DNA of 64,000 nucleotides from Streptomyces sp. Tu 3180 (GTDB lineage Bacteria; Actinomycetota; Actinomycetes; Streptomycetales; Streptomycetaceae). The position numbers were made by a program, and so were the translations under genes. The DNA is taken from positions 3,884,001 to 3,948,000 of the forward strand of contig NZ_WOXS01000002.1 of assembly GCF_009852415.1 (NCBI RefSeq). Direction: 5' to 3'. Shown here one piece after another: positions 41,676-50,241 of the stretch (the first letter of the stretch is position 1; every line of letters starts with the position of its first letter). The notes beneath the pieces were generated by a model that saw only the letters and a program-made list of their open reading frames with translations, was not told the origin of the DNA and ran no database searches.

Positions 41676-42038
41676 TCAGGAGGCCCGACGGGTGACGTCG
41701 GCCCTGTCGCCGGCCAGCTTCTCCAGGCGGCGGTGGCCCCAGTCGGACAGGGGCCCCAGGGCCTCGGACAGCTCGCGGCCGAAGCCGGTCAGGGAGTAGA
41801 CCGTCTTCGGCGGCCGGACGTCGTACACCTCCCGGTGGACCAGTCCGTCCGTCTCCATCTCACGCAGCGCCTGGGTCAGCACCTTCTCGGTGAGGCCGGG
41901 CACCCGCCGGCGCAGTTCGGCCGGCCGGTGCGGGCCGGACTCCAGCAGCCACAGCAGCGTGGTCTTCCACTTGCCCTCGATCACGGCGATCGCGGCGGTC
42001 ACCCCGCAGACGTCCGGATCGTGGCGCCGGTGCACCAT
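41676..42038 (-). CDS. HxlR-family transcriptional regulator
   Basis: 120 residues: 'CGVTAAIAVIEGKWKTTLLW' with the near-N-terminal Cys used by redox-sensing members, 'HRPAELRRRVPGLTEKVLTQ' recognition helix, and 'VYSLTGFGRELSEALGPL'. HxlR proteins respond to aldehydes, quinones or disulfide stress. It is divergent from the reductase gene at 42089 with only 50 nt between starts, so it almost certainly controls that gene. Confidence 0.92.
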   Translation of the reverse strand: MVHRRHDPDVCGVTAAIAVIEGKWKTTLLWLLESGPHRPAELRRRVPGLTEKVLTQALREMETDGLVHREVYDVRPPKTVYSLTGFGRELSEALGPLSDWGHRRLEKLAGDRADVTRRAS

Positions 42039-42088
42039 GCCGTGCCCCTTTCCTCAGCAATTGCCATAGACATTACGGGAGTTCAACC

Positions 42089-42976
42089 ATGTCCGTGCAC
42101 ACCGACCGGTCCGCCGTCACCGTCCTCGGGCTCGGCCCGATGGGCCGGGCGCTGGCCGACGCGTTCCTGGACGCGGGGCTGCGCACCACCGTCTGGAACC
42201 GCACGCCCGGCCGGGACGGGGAGCTGGTCGCCCGGGGCGCGGTCTCGGCGTCCTCGCCCGAGGAGGCGGTCGCCGCCGCCCCGCTCACCGTCGTCTGCGT
42301 GGTGAACTACGACGCCTCGGACGCCGTGCTGCGCCGGGACGCCGTCACCGCCGCCCTCAAGGGCCGCACGGTCCTGAACCTGAGCGCCGACACCCCCGAG
42401 CGGGCCCGGGACACGGCCGAGTGGGCGGGCCGGCACGGCATCCGCTACCTGGACGGCGCGATCATGACCCCGACCCCGGCCATCGGCACGGACGACGCGG
42501 TGTTCCTGTTCAGCGGCCCCGAGGAGCCGTACCGGGAGTACCGGCCGGTGCTGGCGGCGCTCGGCGGCAGCCACACCCACCTCGGGGAGGAGATCGGCCG
42601 GGCGGCGGCGTACGACATCGCGCTGCTCGACATCTTCTGGACGGCGATGGCCGGCTACGTGCACGCCCTGGCCGTGGCCCGCGCGGAGGGCGTCACCGGC
42701 GCCGAGCTCGCCCCCTTCGCCCAGGGCATCGCCGCGATCCTCCCGCCGCTGTTCACGGAGTTCGCGGCCGACTCCGACGCCGGCACGTACTCGGGCGAGC
42801 TGAACCCGGTCACCTCGGCCGCGTCGACCATGGCCCACGTCGTCCACGCCTCCGAGGCGCACGGCATCGACGCGAGCGTGATGCGCGTGATCGAGGGGCA
42901 GGCCCGGCGGGTCATCGCGCGCGGGCACGGCACGGACGGGTTCACCCGGGTCGCCGAAGTGCTCGCCCGCCACTGA
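42089..42976 (+). CDS. NAD(P)-dependent beta-hydroxyacid dehydrogenase/imine reductase-like enzyme
   Basis: 295 residues. Rossmann N-terminus 'VTVLGLGPMGRALADAFLDA' with 'VWNRTPGRDGEL' (Arg after strand 2 favours NADPH), then the helical C-terminal domain with 'LDGAIMTPTPAIGTDDAVFL' and 'AAYDIALLDIFWTAMAGYVH'. The Asp in the last motif, in place of the catalytic Lys of hydroxyacid dehydrogenases, is typical of imine reductases. Its substrate is unknown. It is regulated by the divergent HxlR gene. Confidence 0.87.
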   Translation: MSVHTDRSAVTVLGLGPMGRALADAFLDAGLRTTVWNRTPGRDGELVARGAVSASSPEEAVAAAPLTVVCVVNYDASDAVLRRDAVTAALKGRTVLNLSADTPERARDTAEWAGRHGIRYLDGAIMTPTPAIGTDDAVFLFSGPEEPYREYRPVLAALGGSHTHLGEEIGRAAAYDIALLDIFWTAMAGYVHALAVARAEGVTGAELAPFAQGIAAILPPLFTEFAADSDAGTYSGELNPVTSAASTMAHVVHASEAHGIDASVMRVIEGQARRVIARGHGTDGFTRVAEVLARH

Positions 42977-42993
42977 GCGGTGCCCGGGCGGTC

Positions 42994-45090
42994 TCAGAAC
43001 GGCAGGGGCCGCCCGTGCACCACCTCCAGCCGGGACACCGCCCGGGTCAGCACCACGTACAGCCGGTGCAGCCCCCGCCCCGCGGGCCCCTCCGCCTCCG
43101 CGATCGCCGCCGGTTCGACGGCGACGACGTGGTCGTACTCCAGGCCCTTGACCAGGCTCGCCGGCACCACCGTGACGCGCGCGCCCGGTTCCTCCGGGCC
43201 CGCCGCCTCCACCCCGGCCCCGGCCAGCGCCCGCCGCAGCCGGGGCACGTCCGCGTCCGCCGCGACGACCCCGACGGAGCCCTCCCGCCCGAGCGCGTCC
43301 CGCACGGCGGACACGACCGCGGCCGGCAGCCCGTCCGGGTCCGGGGCCTTCCGCAGGCGCACCTCCCCGTCACCGCGCAGGGACCGGGCCGCCGGGACGT
43401 CGACGTCGAGCCGTTCGAGGAGCCGGTTGGCGAGCGCGACGACGGCCCGCGGCACGCGGAACCCGGTGGTCAGCGCGACCACGGCCGCGTCCGGCTTCCC
43501 CAGGTGCCGCAGGACCTCCGGCCACGAGCGGGCCGCCCACGGGGTGGTGCCCTGCGCCAGGTCGCCCAGCACGGTGAGCGAGCCGAAGGCGGCCCGGCGG
43601 GCGATGGCCCGGCACTCCATCGGGGAGAGGTCCTGGGCCTCGTCGACCACGACGTGGCCGTACCCGTCCGGGTGCTCGACCAGTCCGGCGACCTCGTCGA
43701 GCAGGACCAGGTCGGCGGCCGACCAGCGCGCCGACCTCCACGACCGGGGCGGCCTCGCCCACAGCAGGGCCTTCTGCTCGTCGGCGTCCAGCACCCCCTC
43801 GGCCGCGGCGGCCAGCGCCCCGGGATCGGAGAGGAGCCCGGCCACGACCTCCTCCGCGTGCACCCGGGGCCAGACGGCGTCGACGTACGCCGACACCGGC
43901 CGCGCCCGTTCGATCCGGCGCACCCAGGCGGTGCCGCGCGGCCCGCTGCGCCGTTCGGCCCGCTCCCGCACGGCCCGCACGATCCGGGCCCTCACCCGCT
44001 CCCGCCCGACGCCGTACGGCGGCTCCTCGGCCCGTACCTCCGCCACGATCCGTGCCGCCTCGTCCCCCGCGACCCGCCAGCGGTACGACCCGTCGGGCAC
44101 GACGAGGTCCTGCGCGCCATCCCCGGCGCCGCCGGCCCGCACGCGCGCGTACAGCGCCCGGCGCAGCACCTCGGCCGTCCTCGCGTCGTGCTTGACGACG
44201 GCGGCGCGCTCGTCGTCGGTGCCGGTGACCGGGTGCCGGGCGATCTCCTCGGCGAGGGTCGACTGCCGCACGCCGGTCTCGCCGAGGGCGGGCAGGACCT
44301 CGGAGATGTAGGAGAGGAAGGCCCGGTTGGGCCCGAGGACGAGCAGTCCGCCGCGCCGGACGCGCTGCGGGTGGGTGTAGAGCAGGTACGCCGCCCGGTG
44401 CAGGCCGACGGCGGTCTTGCCGGTGCCGGGGGCGCCCTGCACGCACACCGAGACGCCCAGGTCCCCGCGGACGAGGTCGTCCTGCTCGGGCTGGATGGTG
44501 GCCGCGATGTCCCGCATGGGCCCGACGCGGGGCCGCTCGATCTCCCGGACGAGGAGAGCGCTGACCCCCGTCTCCCCCCGCCCCTGCTCCTGTTCCCGTG
44601 CCTGCTCCCGCCCCTGCTCCAGGTGCTCGTCCTCCAGTCCGGTCAGGTCGGTGGACTTGCCCCGGCTGCCGGGGGCCCAGCCGAACCGCCGGCGCACGGC
44701 GACGCCCTGCGGGTCACGGGCGGAGGCCTGGTAGAAGGCGCGGGAGACGGGGGCCCGCCAGTCCACCACGAGGGGCGGGGCGGCGGGGTGCTCGGTGATC
44801 CGGAGCCGTCCGATGTGGTAGCGCTGCCCGGCGTGGCCGGTGTCCGTCCGGGCGAAGTCCAGCCGGCCGAAGAACAGCGGCCCCTCGGGCAGCTCCCGCA
44901 GTTCCCGGGCCCGGCTGCGCAGGCGGTACCCGAGGACCTCGGCGTCGGCACCGGAGGCGGAGACGTCCTCGCCGGTGAGGACCTGTTCACCGGCGCCGTC
45001 GGCCATGGCGGCGAGGGCGGAGCGGCAGCGGTCGTGGTGGGCGCGTTCCCGGGCGAGGGCGTGCCGGAGCGCGGGGTCGGGTGGTGTCAT
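42994..45090 (-). CDS. UvrD/HelD-type helicase-like ATPase (RNA polymerase-associated type)
   Basis: 698 residues from ATG 45090. Walker A 'VCVQGAPGTGKTAVGLHRAA' (GTGKT), Walker B 'HVVVDEAQDLSPME', and late motifs 'LTTGFRVPRAVVALANRLL' and 'LVKGLEYDHVVAVEP' place it in the HelD/UvrD-like group. The N-terminal ~150 residues, with 'LFFGRLDFARTD' and 'YHIGRLRITEH', match actinobacterial HelD proteins that remove stalled or rifamycin-bound RNA polymerase. No rifamycin-associated element was seen upstream. A TetR gene lies 40 nt upstream on the same strand, with inverted ACCGAGT/ACTCGGT copies between them. Confidence 0.88.
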   Translation of the reverse strand: MTPPDPALRHALARERAHHDRCRSALAAMADGAGEQVLTGEDVSASGADAEVLGYRLRSRARELRELPEGPLFFGRLDFARTDTGHAGQRYHIGRLRITEHPAAPPLVVDWRAPVSRAFYQASARDPQGVAVRRRFGWAPGSRGKSTDLTGLEDEHLEQGREQAREQEQGRGETGVSALLVREIERPRVGPMRDIAATIQPEQDDLVRGDLGVSVCVQGAPGTGKTAVGLHRAAYLLYTHPQRVRRGGLLVLGPNRAFLSYISEVLPALGETGVRQSTLAEEIARHPVTGTDDERAAVVKHDARTAEVLRRALYARVRAGGAGDGAQDLVVPDGSYRWRVAGDEAARIVAEVRAEEPPYGVGRERVRARIVRAVRERAERRSGPRGTAWVRRIERARPVSAYVDAVWPRVHAEEVVAGLLSDPGALAAAAEGVLDADEQKALLWARPPRSWRSARWSAADLVLLDEVAGLVEHPDGYGHVVVDEAQDLSPMECRAIARRAAFGSLTVLGDLAQGTTPWAARSWPEVLRHLGKPDAAVVALTTGFRVPRAVVALANRLLERLDVDVPAARSLRGDGEVRLRKAPDPDGLPAAVVSAVRDALGREGSVGVVAADADVPRLRRALAGAGVEAAGPEEPGARVTVVPASLVKGLEYDHVVAVEPAAIAEAEGPAGRGLHRLYVVLTRAVSRLEVVHGRPLPF

Positions 45091-45130
45091 TCCACCGAGC
45101 GTACCGAATGACTTGACCGAGTTACATTTT

Positions 45131-45751
45131 TTACTCGGTATCACCGATGTCGAGGCGGGGCAGCGTCGCCGCCAGCACGCCGAACGCCCGTTCGGCCGCA
45201 GCCACCGCGTCGGCCCGCACGTCCGCGACCGGCTCCCCCCGCGCGATCCGCCGCCAGTTCTCCTGCGCGAGGATCCGCCGCACGGCGATGACCTGCCCGG
45301 CGGCGAGCCGCGCCCCGAGCCCTCCGCCGAGCGCCTCCGCCAGTGCCTCCTCGGACCGCTCCAGGTACCCGTACAGCCTCGCGACCAGCGCCGGCGTCCC
45401 GTACAGCAGTGTGTGGAAGGCGAGCACCTCGGGGTCGTCGTTGAGTCCGGTGACCGGGTCGCACCGCCGGAGCCCGTCCAGGAAGTGCCGCCGCAGCGCC
45501 TCGACGGGCGTGGGCCCCCGGCCGGCCACCCGCGCGGCCTCGTCCTCGTGGTCGGCGATCCGGTGCAGGACGAGGTCCTCCTTGGCCGGGAAGTACCGGA
45601 AGAGCGTCGGCTTGGAGATCCCGGCCGCGGCGGCCACCTCGGCGACGGACACCGCGTCGAAGCCCCGCTCCAGGAAGAGCCGGATGGCGGTGTCCGACAC
45701 GGTCCGGTACATCTGCCGCTTCTTGCGCTCGCGCAGGCCGATCTCGCTCAT
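45131..45751 (-). CDS. TetR-family transcriptional regulator
   Basis: 206 residues. Standard TetR helix-turn-helix: 'AIRLFLERGFDAVSVAEVAA' and 'AAGISKPTLFRYFPAKEDLV'. The C-terminal ligand domain (about 65-206) has 'YGTPALVARLYGYLERSEEA' typical of actinobacterial efflux regulators. Inverted repeats ACCGAGT (45114-45120) and ACTCGGT (45132-45138) surround its stop codon and the gap to the helicase gene and could be an operator or a short attenuator. It is placed 24 nt after the phosphotransferase stop of the preceding gene on the same strand. Confidence 0.9.
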   Translation of the reverse strand: MSEIGLRERKKRQMYRTVSDTAIRLFLERGFDAVSVAEVAAAAGISKPTLFRYFPAKEDLVLHRIADHEDEAARVAGRGPTPVEALRRHFLDGLRRCDPVTGLNDDPEVLAFHTLLYGTPALVARLYGYLERSEEALAEALGGGLGARLAAGQVIAVRRILAQENWRRIARGEPVADVRADAVAAAERAFGVLAATLPRLDIGDTE

Positions 45752-45774
45752 GCGGCGAGCCTACGCACACCCGC

Positions 45775-47964
45775 TCACACCGGGGCGCGGGCGGGGAAGG
45801 GGGCGGCGGCGGAGCGGAGCGGCAGGCCGAGCGCCCCCGCGGCGACGGCGAGCGTCACCGCGTAGGAGTCCACCGCCCGCCGGACGTTCGGGGCGTCCAG
45901 GCCCGCGCCGGTCACGATGCGGTCCAGGTCGACGTACGCGGAGCGGACGATCTCCAGCCGGCGGTACACCTGCCAGTCCCGGCGCCAGTCGCGGGTGTGC
46001 TCGTCGGGCAGCCGGCGCTCCCAGCGGCGGAACATCCGGTCGCGGATCTCCGGGCGGGTGGGCGTCAGGTGCATGTGCCTGACGAGGTCGTACAGCGGGT
46101 CCCCCACCAGGGCCATCTCCCAGTCGATGACGGTGAGGGCGAGGGCGTCGTCCCGGCGCACGAGGTTCCACGGGTTCAGGTCGCCGTGCAGCAGGGAGGG
46201 TTCGCGGTGGCTCACCCGGTGACGGGAGAGGATCTCCCGGAGGCGTTCGGCGTCCGGCAGCCCCAGGTGCCGCGCCAGCCGCTGCGACGCCGCGGGCAGC
46301 CCCGCCACGAGGGAGACGAGCCGGTCCCTCAGCCGGTCGTGGAAGCCCTCCGTCCCGGCGAGCGGATCGAGCTGCTCGCAGTCCACCCGCGTCAGGGCGC
46401 AGAGCTGGTCCACCAGGCCGTCCGCCTCGTGCGGCAGCAGGCCGTGCACGGGATGGCTCGGAGGGCGGCCGATGTCGCGCGGTCCCACGTAGGTGTGGAT
46501 GGCGAAGGGGTCGTCCGGGTGGCTCTCGCCCAGCGCCAGGACCCTCGGCGCCGCGACGGCGACCGGCGCCCGCTCGACGGCGCGCAGCACGGCGTGCTCG
46601 CTCAGGAAGCTGCGCTCCCGCCGACAGGCCCCGGGCAGTTTCCGCCGCACGACCACGGGACGGTCCACGCCCGGCACCCGGACCACGGTGTTGAGGTGCC
46701 CGGTCCCCTTGAACACCCGGTCCGCCGGAGCGGCGCCCTCCACCGCCAGGGCCTGACGCACCGCGGACTCGGGGAAGTCGTCGGGCAGGGACAGCCGCCG
46801 GTCCGGCCGCCAGCCGAAGACCCGGGCGACCGTGCCCCGGCCGCCCCGGCCGTGGTCGCGGCGGGACACCAGCCAGCGGAACAGCGCGCGCTCGATCTCC
46901 CGCGCGCCGGGCACGTTCACGAGCCGCAGCGGTTCGGCCGCCGCTTCCAGCGCCCTGCCCACCTCCGCCGTCGCCCCGTCCAGGTTCTCCTGGGTGAACG
47001 CGTCCTCCAGGGACCGCGCGGCCCGCATCACGTCCGGGTAGAGGGACTGCGCCCGCTCGAGGGCCAGGTAGTGGCGCAGGTCCCTCGCCAGCCCGTTGAC
47101 GGCGGCGGGGCGGACCTCCCGCACGGCCCCGGCCCACGCGTCGATCACCCCGGACCACTGGTGGGCCGGGTACCGCATCCGCACCAGGTGGGTGGCGAGG
47201 TCGTGCAGCGGGTCGCCGTAGGTCGCCAGCTCCCAGTCGACGCAGACGAGCGGGGGAGCACCGCCGCACGGGACGATCAGGTTGTCCCGGTGCAGGTCCG
47301 CGTGCAGCAGGCCGTACGGCCGCCGCGCCATGACGGGCACCCGCTCGGCCAGCCGGACCAGGGCGTCCTCCGGAACGCCCAGGGCCGCGAACAGGCCGCC
47401 GAAGGCAGCCCGGTTGGGCCGGCGGATCTGCCGGTCCGCCAGGTGCGCCAGCGTGCGCAGGAAGCCCCGGCTGTCCGTGTCGTCGCGGGGCCAGCCCGGC
47501 GGCAGGGGAGGCAGGGCGCCGCGCCGCACCCGGGCCGTCCGGGCCAGCAGCCCGGCCAGCTCCTCGACGAGCGGGGTGTCCACGGGCTTGCCGTCGCCGC
47601 AGACGCCGGAGAGCGGCACGCCCTCCACACGGTCGTGGATCGCGAAGCCGTCGCCCTTGGCGAGACACCGCGGCACGTGCGGCAGGACCCCCCTGACCGC
47701 ACCGAGGATCCCGTCCTCGTCCTGCCAGGTCCTGATCACGGCCGGCAGCACACCGGTGCGGCGGATCCGCACCGTCACGGGCGTCCCCGCCTCGCGTCCC
47801 AGCAGCCGTGCCTCCGGCCCGGTCAGCGGCAGCACGTAGGTCCGGTGGTGGTGGCCGCCGCCGGCCGTCCCGAACCGTGCGGCCCGTTCCACGAGGTCCC
47901 GGAGGCGGGGATCAGCCGCGGCGCGTTCCCCGGAGGGCGGACGGGGAAGAGGTGGTGCGCCCAC
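45775..47964 (-). CDS. Tandem double APH-type phosphotransferase
   Basis: 729 residues containing two complete aminoglycoside/choline-kinase-like folds. Domain 1 (about 30-360) has the catalytic loop 'LLHADLHRDNLIV' and metal motif 'CVDWELATYGDPLHD'. Domain 2 (about 385-720) has 'LLHGDLNPWNLVR' and 'VIDWEMALVGDPLYD'. Each keeps the catalytic Asp, Asn and metal Asp. The nucleotide-binding region of each N-lobe ('FGTAGGGHHHRTYVLPL' and 'FKGTGHLNTVVRVPG') has the short glycine loop of the family. Both halves may be active kinases for small molecules. A single-protein double kinase is unusual. The substrates are unknown. Confidence 0.82.
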   Translation of the reverse strand: MGAPPLPRPPSGERAAADPRLRDLVERAARFGTAGGGHHHRTYVLPLTGPEARLLGREAGTPVTVRIRRTGVLPAVIRTWQDEDGILGAVRGVLPHVPRCLAKGDGFAIHDRVEGVPLSGVCGDGKPVDTPLVEELAGLLARTARVRRGALPPLPPGWPRDDTDSRGFLRTLAHLADRQIRRPNRAAFGGLFAALGVPEDALVRLAERVPVMARRPYGLLHADLHRDNLIVPCGGAPPLVCVDWELATYGDPLHDLATHLVRMRYPAHQWSGVIDAWAGAVREVRPAAVNGLARDLRHYLALERAQSLYPDVMRAARSLEDAFTQENLDGATAEVGRALEAAAEPLRLVNVPGAREIERALFRWLVSRRDHGRGGRGTVARVFGWRPDRRLSLPDDFPESAVRQALAVEGAAPADRVFKGTGHLNTVVRVPGVDRPVVVRRKLPGACRRERSFLSEHAVLRAVERAPVAVAAPRVLALGESHPDDPFAIHTYVGPRDIGRPPSHPVHGLLPHEADGLVDQLCALTRVDCEQLDPLAGTEGFHDRLRDRLVSLVAGLPAASQRLARHLGLPDAERLREILSRHRVSHREPSLLHGDLNPWNLVRRDDALALTVIDWEMALVGDPLYDLVRHMHLTPTRPEIRDRMFRRWERRLPDEHTRDWRRDWQVYRRLEIVRSAYVDLDRIVTGAGLDAPNVRRAVDSYAVTLAVAAGALGLPLRSAAAPFPARAPV

Positions 47965-48238
47965 TGGCCGCTCCGGGAGGTACGAGGGGAGTCACGACCG
48001 ACGGTAGGCACACGGCCGCCCGTCCCGCACGCGCAGGACCGCGCGGGGAGTACCGCAGCCGGTCGCGTCGGGCGCCGTGTCACCCGTCCGCCCGGGGACC
48101 GCGGGAGCCCGTCCGGGCCGGCCGCCGTGTCCCCCGGTACGGACCGGGGCGAGCGCTTGCCCGGTCGGTGCGCGCATGCTACAGCACACCGGTCGTCCGG
48201 AGAGCGGGTCCCGGACCGGGTCGGACCACTGCCGGGCT
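47965..48238. other. Intergenic region before devB end
   Basis: 274 nt of GC-rich sequence between the phosphotransferase start and the devB stop, both minus strand. No convincing gene; many GTGTC and CCGGTCGG-type short repeats. The phosphotransferase promoter is expected here. Confidence 0.35.
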
Positions 48239-48994
48239 TCAGGCCCGGGCCGCGGCGCGGACCGCCGCGAGGACCGGTTCCAGCGAGTCCACGACCGTGG
48301 TGGCGCCCGCCTCCCGCAGCAGCCCGGCCTTGCGTTCGGTGCGCGCGTAACCGAGGAACGGCACGCCGGCGGTCCGGGCGGCGGCCAGGTCCGACGGGGT
48401 GTCGCCGATCATCAGGGCGGACCGGGGGGCGGCGCCCATGGCGTTCAGGGCGCGGACGACGCAGTGGGGGTCGGGCTTGAGGTGGCGGAGCTCCCGGGTG
48501 CGTCCGTAGACGTGCGGGGCGAAGCAGGCGACGAGGCCGCGGCCGGTCAGGTACCTGCGCACGACGCGCGGGGAGTTGTTGGTGGCGACGGCCAGCCGGG
48601 AGCCCACCGCGCTCCAGGTGCGGATCAGCGGGTCCGCGTACGGGGTGGGCATCGCCGAGGCGGCGGCCCGCAGCTCCTCCTGGGTGAGACGTTCCTCCAG
48701 CTCCGTGACCAGGTCGCTGTTCGGGTGCCCGCGGTCGACGGCGCGCAGGACGACGTGCGGGTCCAGGGAGCCGCGCTCGGTCTCGGTCAGCAGTCCGTGC
48801 AGGCCGCGCCCCTCGAGCCAGGACACCAGGTCGCCCGCCACCCGCTCCGCCGAGTGGCCCGCGAACAGGCGGCAGACGGGGCCGTCGAAGTCCCACAGCA
48901 CGACACGGGCGCGCGTGATCAGACTCCGCAGGTCGGCCGGTTCGCTCTCGGTCCCGGCCGGCGCCGGGTCGGTCCGTGTCGTCTCAGAGGTCAC
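48239..48994 (-). CDS. devB: HAD-family hydrolase DevB
   Basis: 251 residues from GTG 48994, which shares one base with the devA stop codon (TAGTG), so translation is coupled. HAD motifs: 'VLWDFDGPVCRLFAGH' (nucleophile Asp and acid/base Asp), motif II 'AVATNNSPRVVRRYLTGRGL', Lys and 'LKPDPHCVVRALNAMG', motif IV 'ALMIGDTPSDLAAARTAGV'. It is expected to be a small phosphatase or phosphonatase-like enzyme. In S. coelicolor the devAB operon, encoding a GntR regulator and such a phosphatase, is required for aerial development, which this pair matches in order and sequence type. Confidence 0.87.
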   Translation of the reverse strand: MTSETTRTDPAPAGTESEPADLRSLITRARVVLWDFDGPVCRLFAGHSAERVAGDLVSWLEGRGLHGLLTETERGSLDPHVVLRAVDRGHPNSDLVTELEERLTQEELRAAASAMPTPYADPLIRTWSAVGSRLAVATNNSPRVVRRYLTGRGLVACFAPHVYGRTRELRHLKPDPHCVVRALNAMGAAPRSALMIGDTPSDLAAARTAGVPFLGYARTERKAGLLREAGATTVVDSLEPVLAAVRAAARA

Positions 48995-49848
48995 TAGGAG
49001 AGTGTCAGGTCCGTCGTGATGGTTTCCCAGAGGGCGTCGAACCACTTGCGGGATTCCTCCACGAACGCCCGGTCCCGCTGCTCCGCCCGCTCGGCGAAGG
49101 AGAAGAGCAGGGACTGGGAGCCGAGGGCGTCGTACATCTCCAGGGTCCGGCTCTCCCACTCCTCCTCGCGCCGGGTGAGCATGTAGTAGCCGATCAGCGC
49201 CTCCTCCCCGTTGAGCAGGTACAGCTTCACCGGCGGGGTGAAGGGCAGGGCGCGGAACGAGACGTGCACGTCGATGCCGTGCGTGGCGCGCAGGGCGAGC
49301 AGGTTGTGCCGGAGCACGCGGGCCTGGGCGTTGCGCTGGGTCAGCCAGCGCTCGTGGACCGGGTCGCCGTCGCCGTCGCGGCCCTCGACCGGGACCGGGA
49401 AGGCGAGGTTGATCTCCCGGGAGGGCAGCAGGAGGCGCACCCGCACCGACTCGGGGCGCAGGCGGCCCTCGTGGATGTGCCGGACCGGTTCGCTCAGCGC
49501 CAGCATGAGGCTCTCGGCGGTCAGGCAGACGGCGTCGATCCGCACGTGGGCCGACGAGAAGGCCTCCGTCAGGCGGGGCGCCAGCCCCACCATCGTCGGC
49601 TGGGGCTCCTCCCGGGCGGGGGACGGCTCGGCGATCCGCGGCGGGCTGCCCTTGCTGACGTTGCTGAGGAGGCCGTCCTCCTGGAGCGCGCGCAGGGCCT
49701 GGCGGACGGTGCCGCGCTCCACGCCGAACTCCTCGGCGAGTTCGGCCTGGGTGGGCAGGCGGTCACCGGCCCTGAGCTCACCGGTGCGGATGCGTTCCCG
49801 CAGGATGTCGGCGATCTCCTGGGGCGAGAGCTTTCTGCTGCCGTTCAC
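48994..49848 (-). CDS. devA: GntR-family developmental regulator DevA
   Basis: 284 residues from the GTG at 49848, chosen because CAGGAG lies 9 nt upstream; the frame also allows GTG 49869 (291 residues) with no ribosome site. N-terminal GntR winged helix: 'LSPQEIADILRERIRTGELR', 'LPTQAELAEEFGVERGTVRQ'. The C-terminal domain is not a typical FadR or UTRA type and contains 'RVLRHNLLALRATHGIDVHV' and 'TPPVKLYLLNGEEALIGYYM', shared with the paralogue at 50242-51150. In S. coelicolor DevA is an autoregulatory protein needed for aerial hyphae and spores. devB follows with overlapping stop/start. Confidence 0.88.
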   Translation of the reverse strand: MNGSRKLSPQEIADILRERIRTGELRAGDRLPTQAELAEEFGVERGTVRQALRALQEDGLLSNVSKGSPPRIAEPSPAREEPQPTMVGLAPRLTEAFSSAHVRIDAVCLTAESLMLALSEPVRHIHEGRLRPESVRVRLLLPSREINLAFPVPVEGRDGDGDPVHERWLTQRNAQARVLRHNLLALRATHGIDVHVSFRALPFTPPVKLYLLNGEEALIGYYMLTRREEEWESRTLEMYDALGSQSLLFSFAERAEQRDRAFVEESRKWFDALWETITTDLTLS

Positions 49849-49933
49849 TGCCACGTTCTCCTGGGCCACGACCAGACGCTACAACTCTGATCCATCTGAG
49901 GGGCGTTGTTTGAAAGTTGTTTACAGAGAGGAG

Positions 49934-49984
49934 CCAAGTGGGGACAACCTACTAAAAGTTGGTTGCCAACTTTGCCAAGTTGGC
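49934..49984. promoter_or_regulatory. Operator region between devA and small membrane gene
   Basis: AAAGTTGG-TTG-CCAACTTT (49955-49973) and GCCAA-G-TTGGC (49974-49984) are adjacent inverted repeats. The 41-nt block 49934-49974 aligns without gaps with 51215-51255 upstream of the paralogous pair. It lies between divergent genes, fitting an autoregulatory GntR site. Confidence 0.7.
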
Positions 49985-50013
49985 GGAAGTTCCGCTTCCG
50001 AAGGGGGAACCCC

Positions 50014-50202
50014 GTGCCCGTCCTCGCCCTGTTCTCCGCGGTCCTCGTCGTCACCTTCGAACAGCTCGTCCAGTGGAGGTACGGCGCCGCCGGCCTCCTC
50101 GGTCTGCTGCTGCTCACCGTGGGCATCAAGGCCAAGAGCCCCGGCGTGAGCTCCGCCGGCGCGGTCCTGCTCGCCCTGCTGGTGACGAGGCCCGCCCTGT
50201 GA
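50014..50202 (+). CDS. 62-residue two-helix membrane protein, divergent partner of devA
   Basis: From GTG 50014 with AAGGGGG about 6 nt upstream. Two hydrophobic segments (about 2-14 and 23-36, with a third weaker near 45-58) flank the motif 'FEQLVQWRYG' and 'LLLTVGIKAKS'. The same motif occurs in the 61-residue protein at 51331-51516, which is also divergent from a DevA-type GntR gene. A membrane-localised small protein of unknown role; its fixed pairing with a developmental regulator suggests it is a target or a signalling partner. Confidence 0.75.
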   Translation: MPVLALFSAVLVVTFEQLVQWRYGAAGLLGLLLLTVGIKAKSPGVSSAGAVLLALLVTRPAL

Positions 50203-50241
50203 GTCACCGCCCCGCCCGTGTCCCGGTCCCCGTGGGAGACG

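Noticed and set aside
45090..45135. Rifamycin-associated element upstream of the helicase gene
   Set aside because: No GGGGCTTGC-type palindrome is present.
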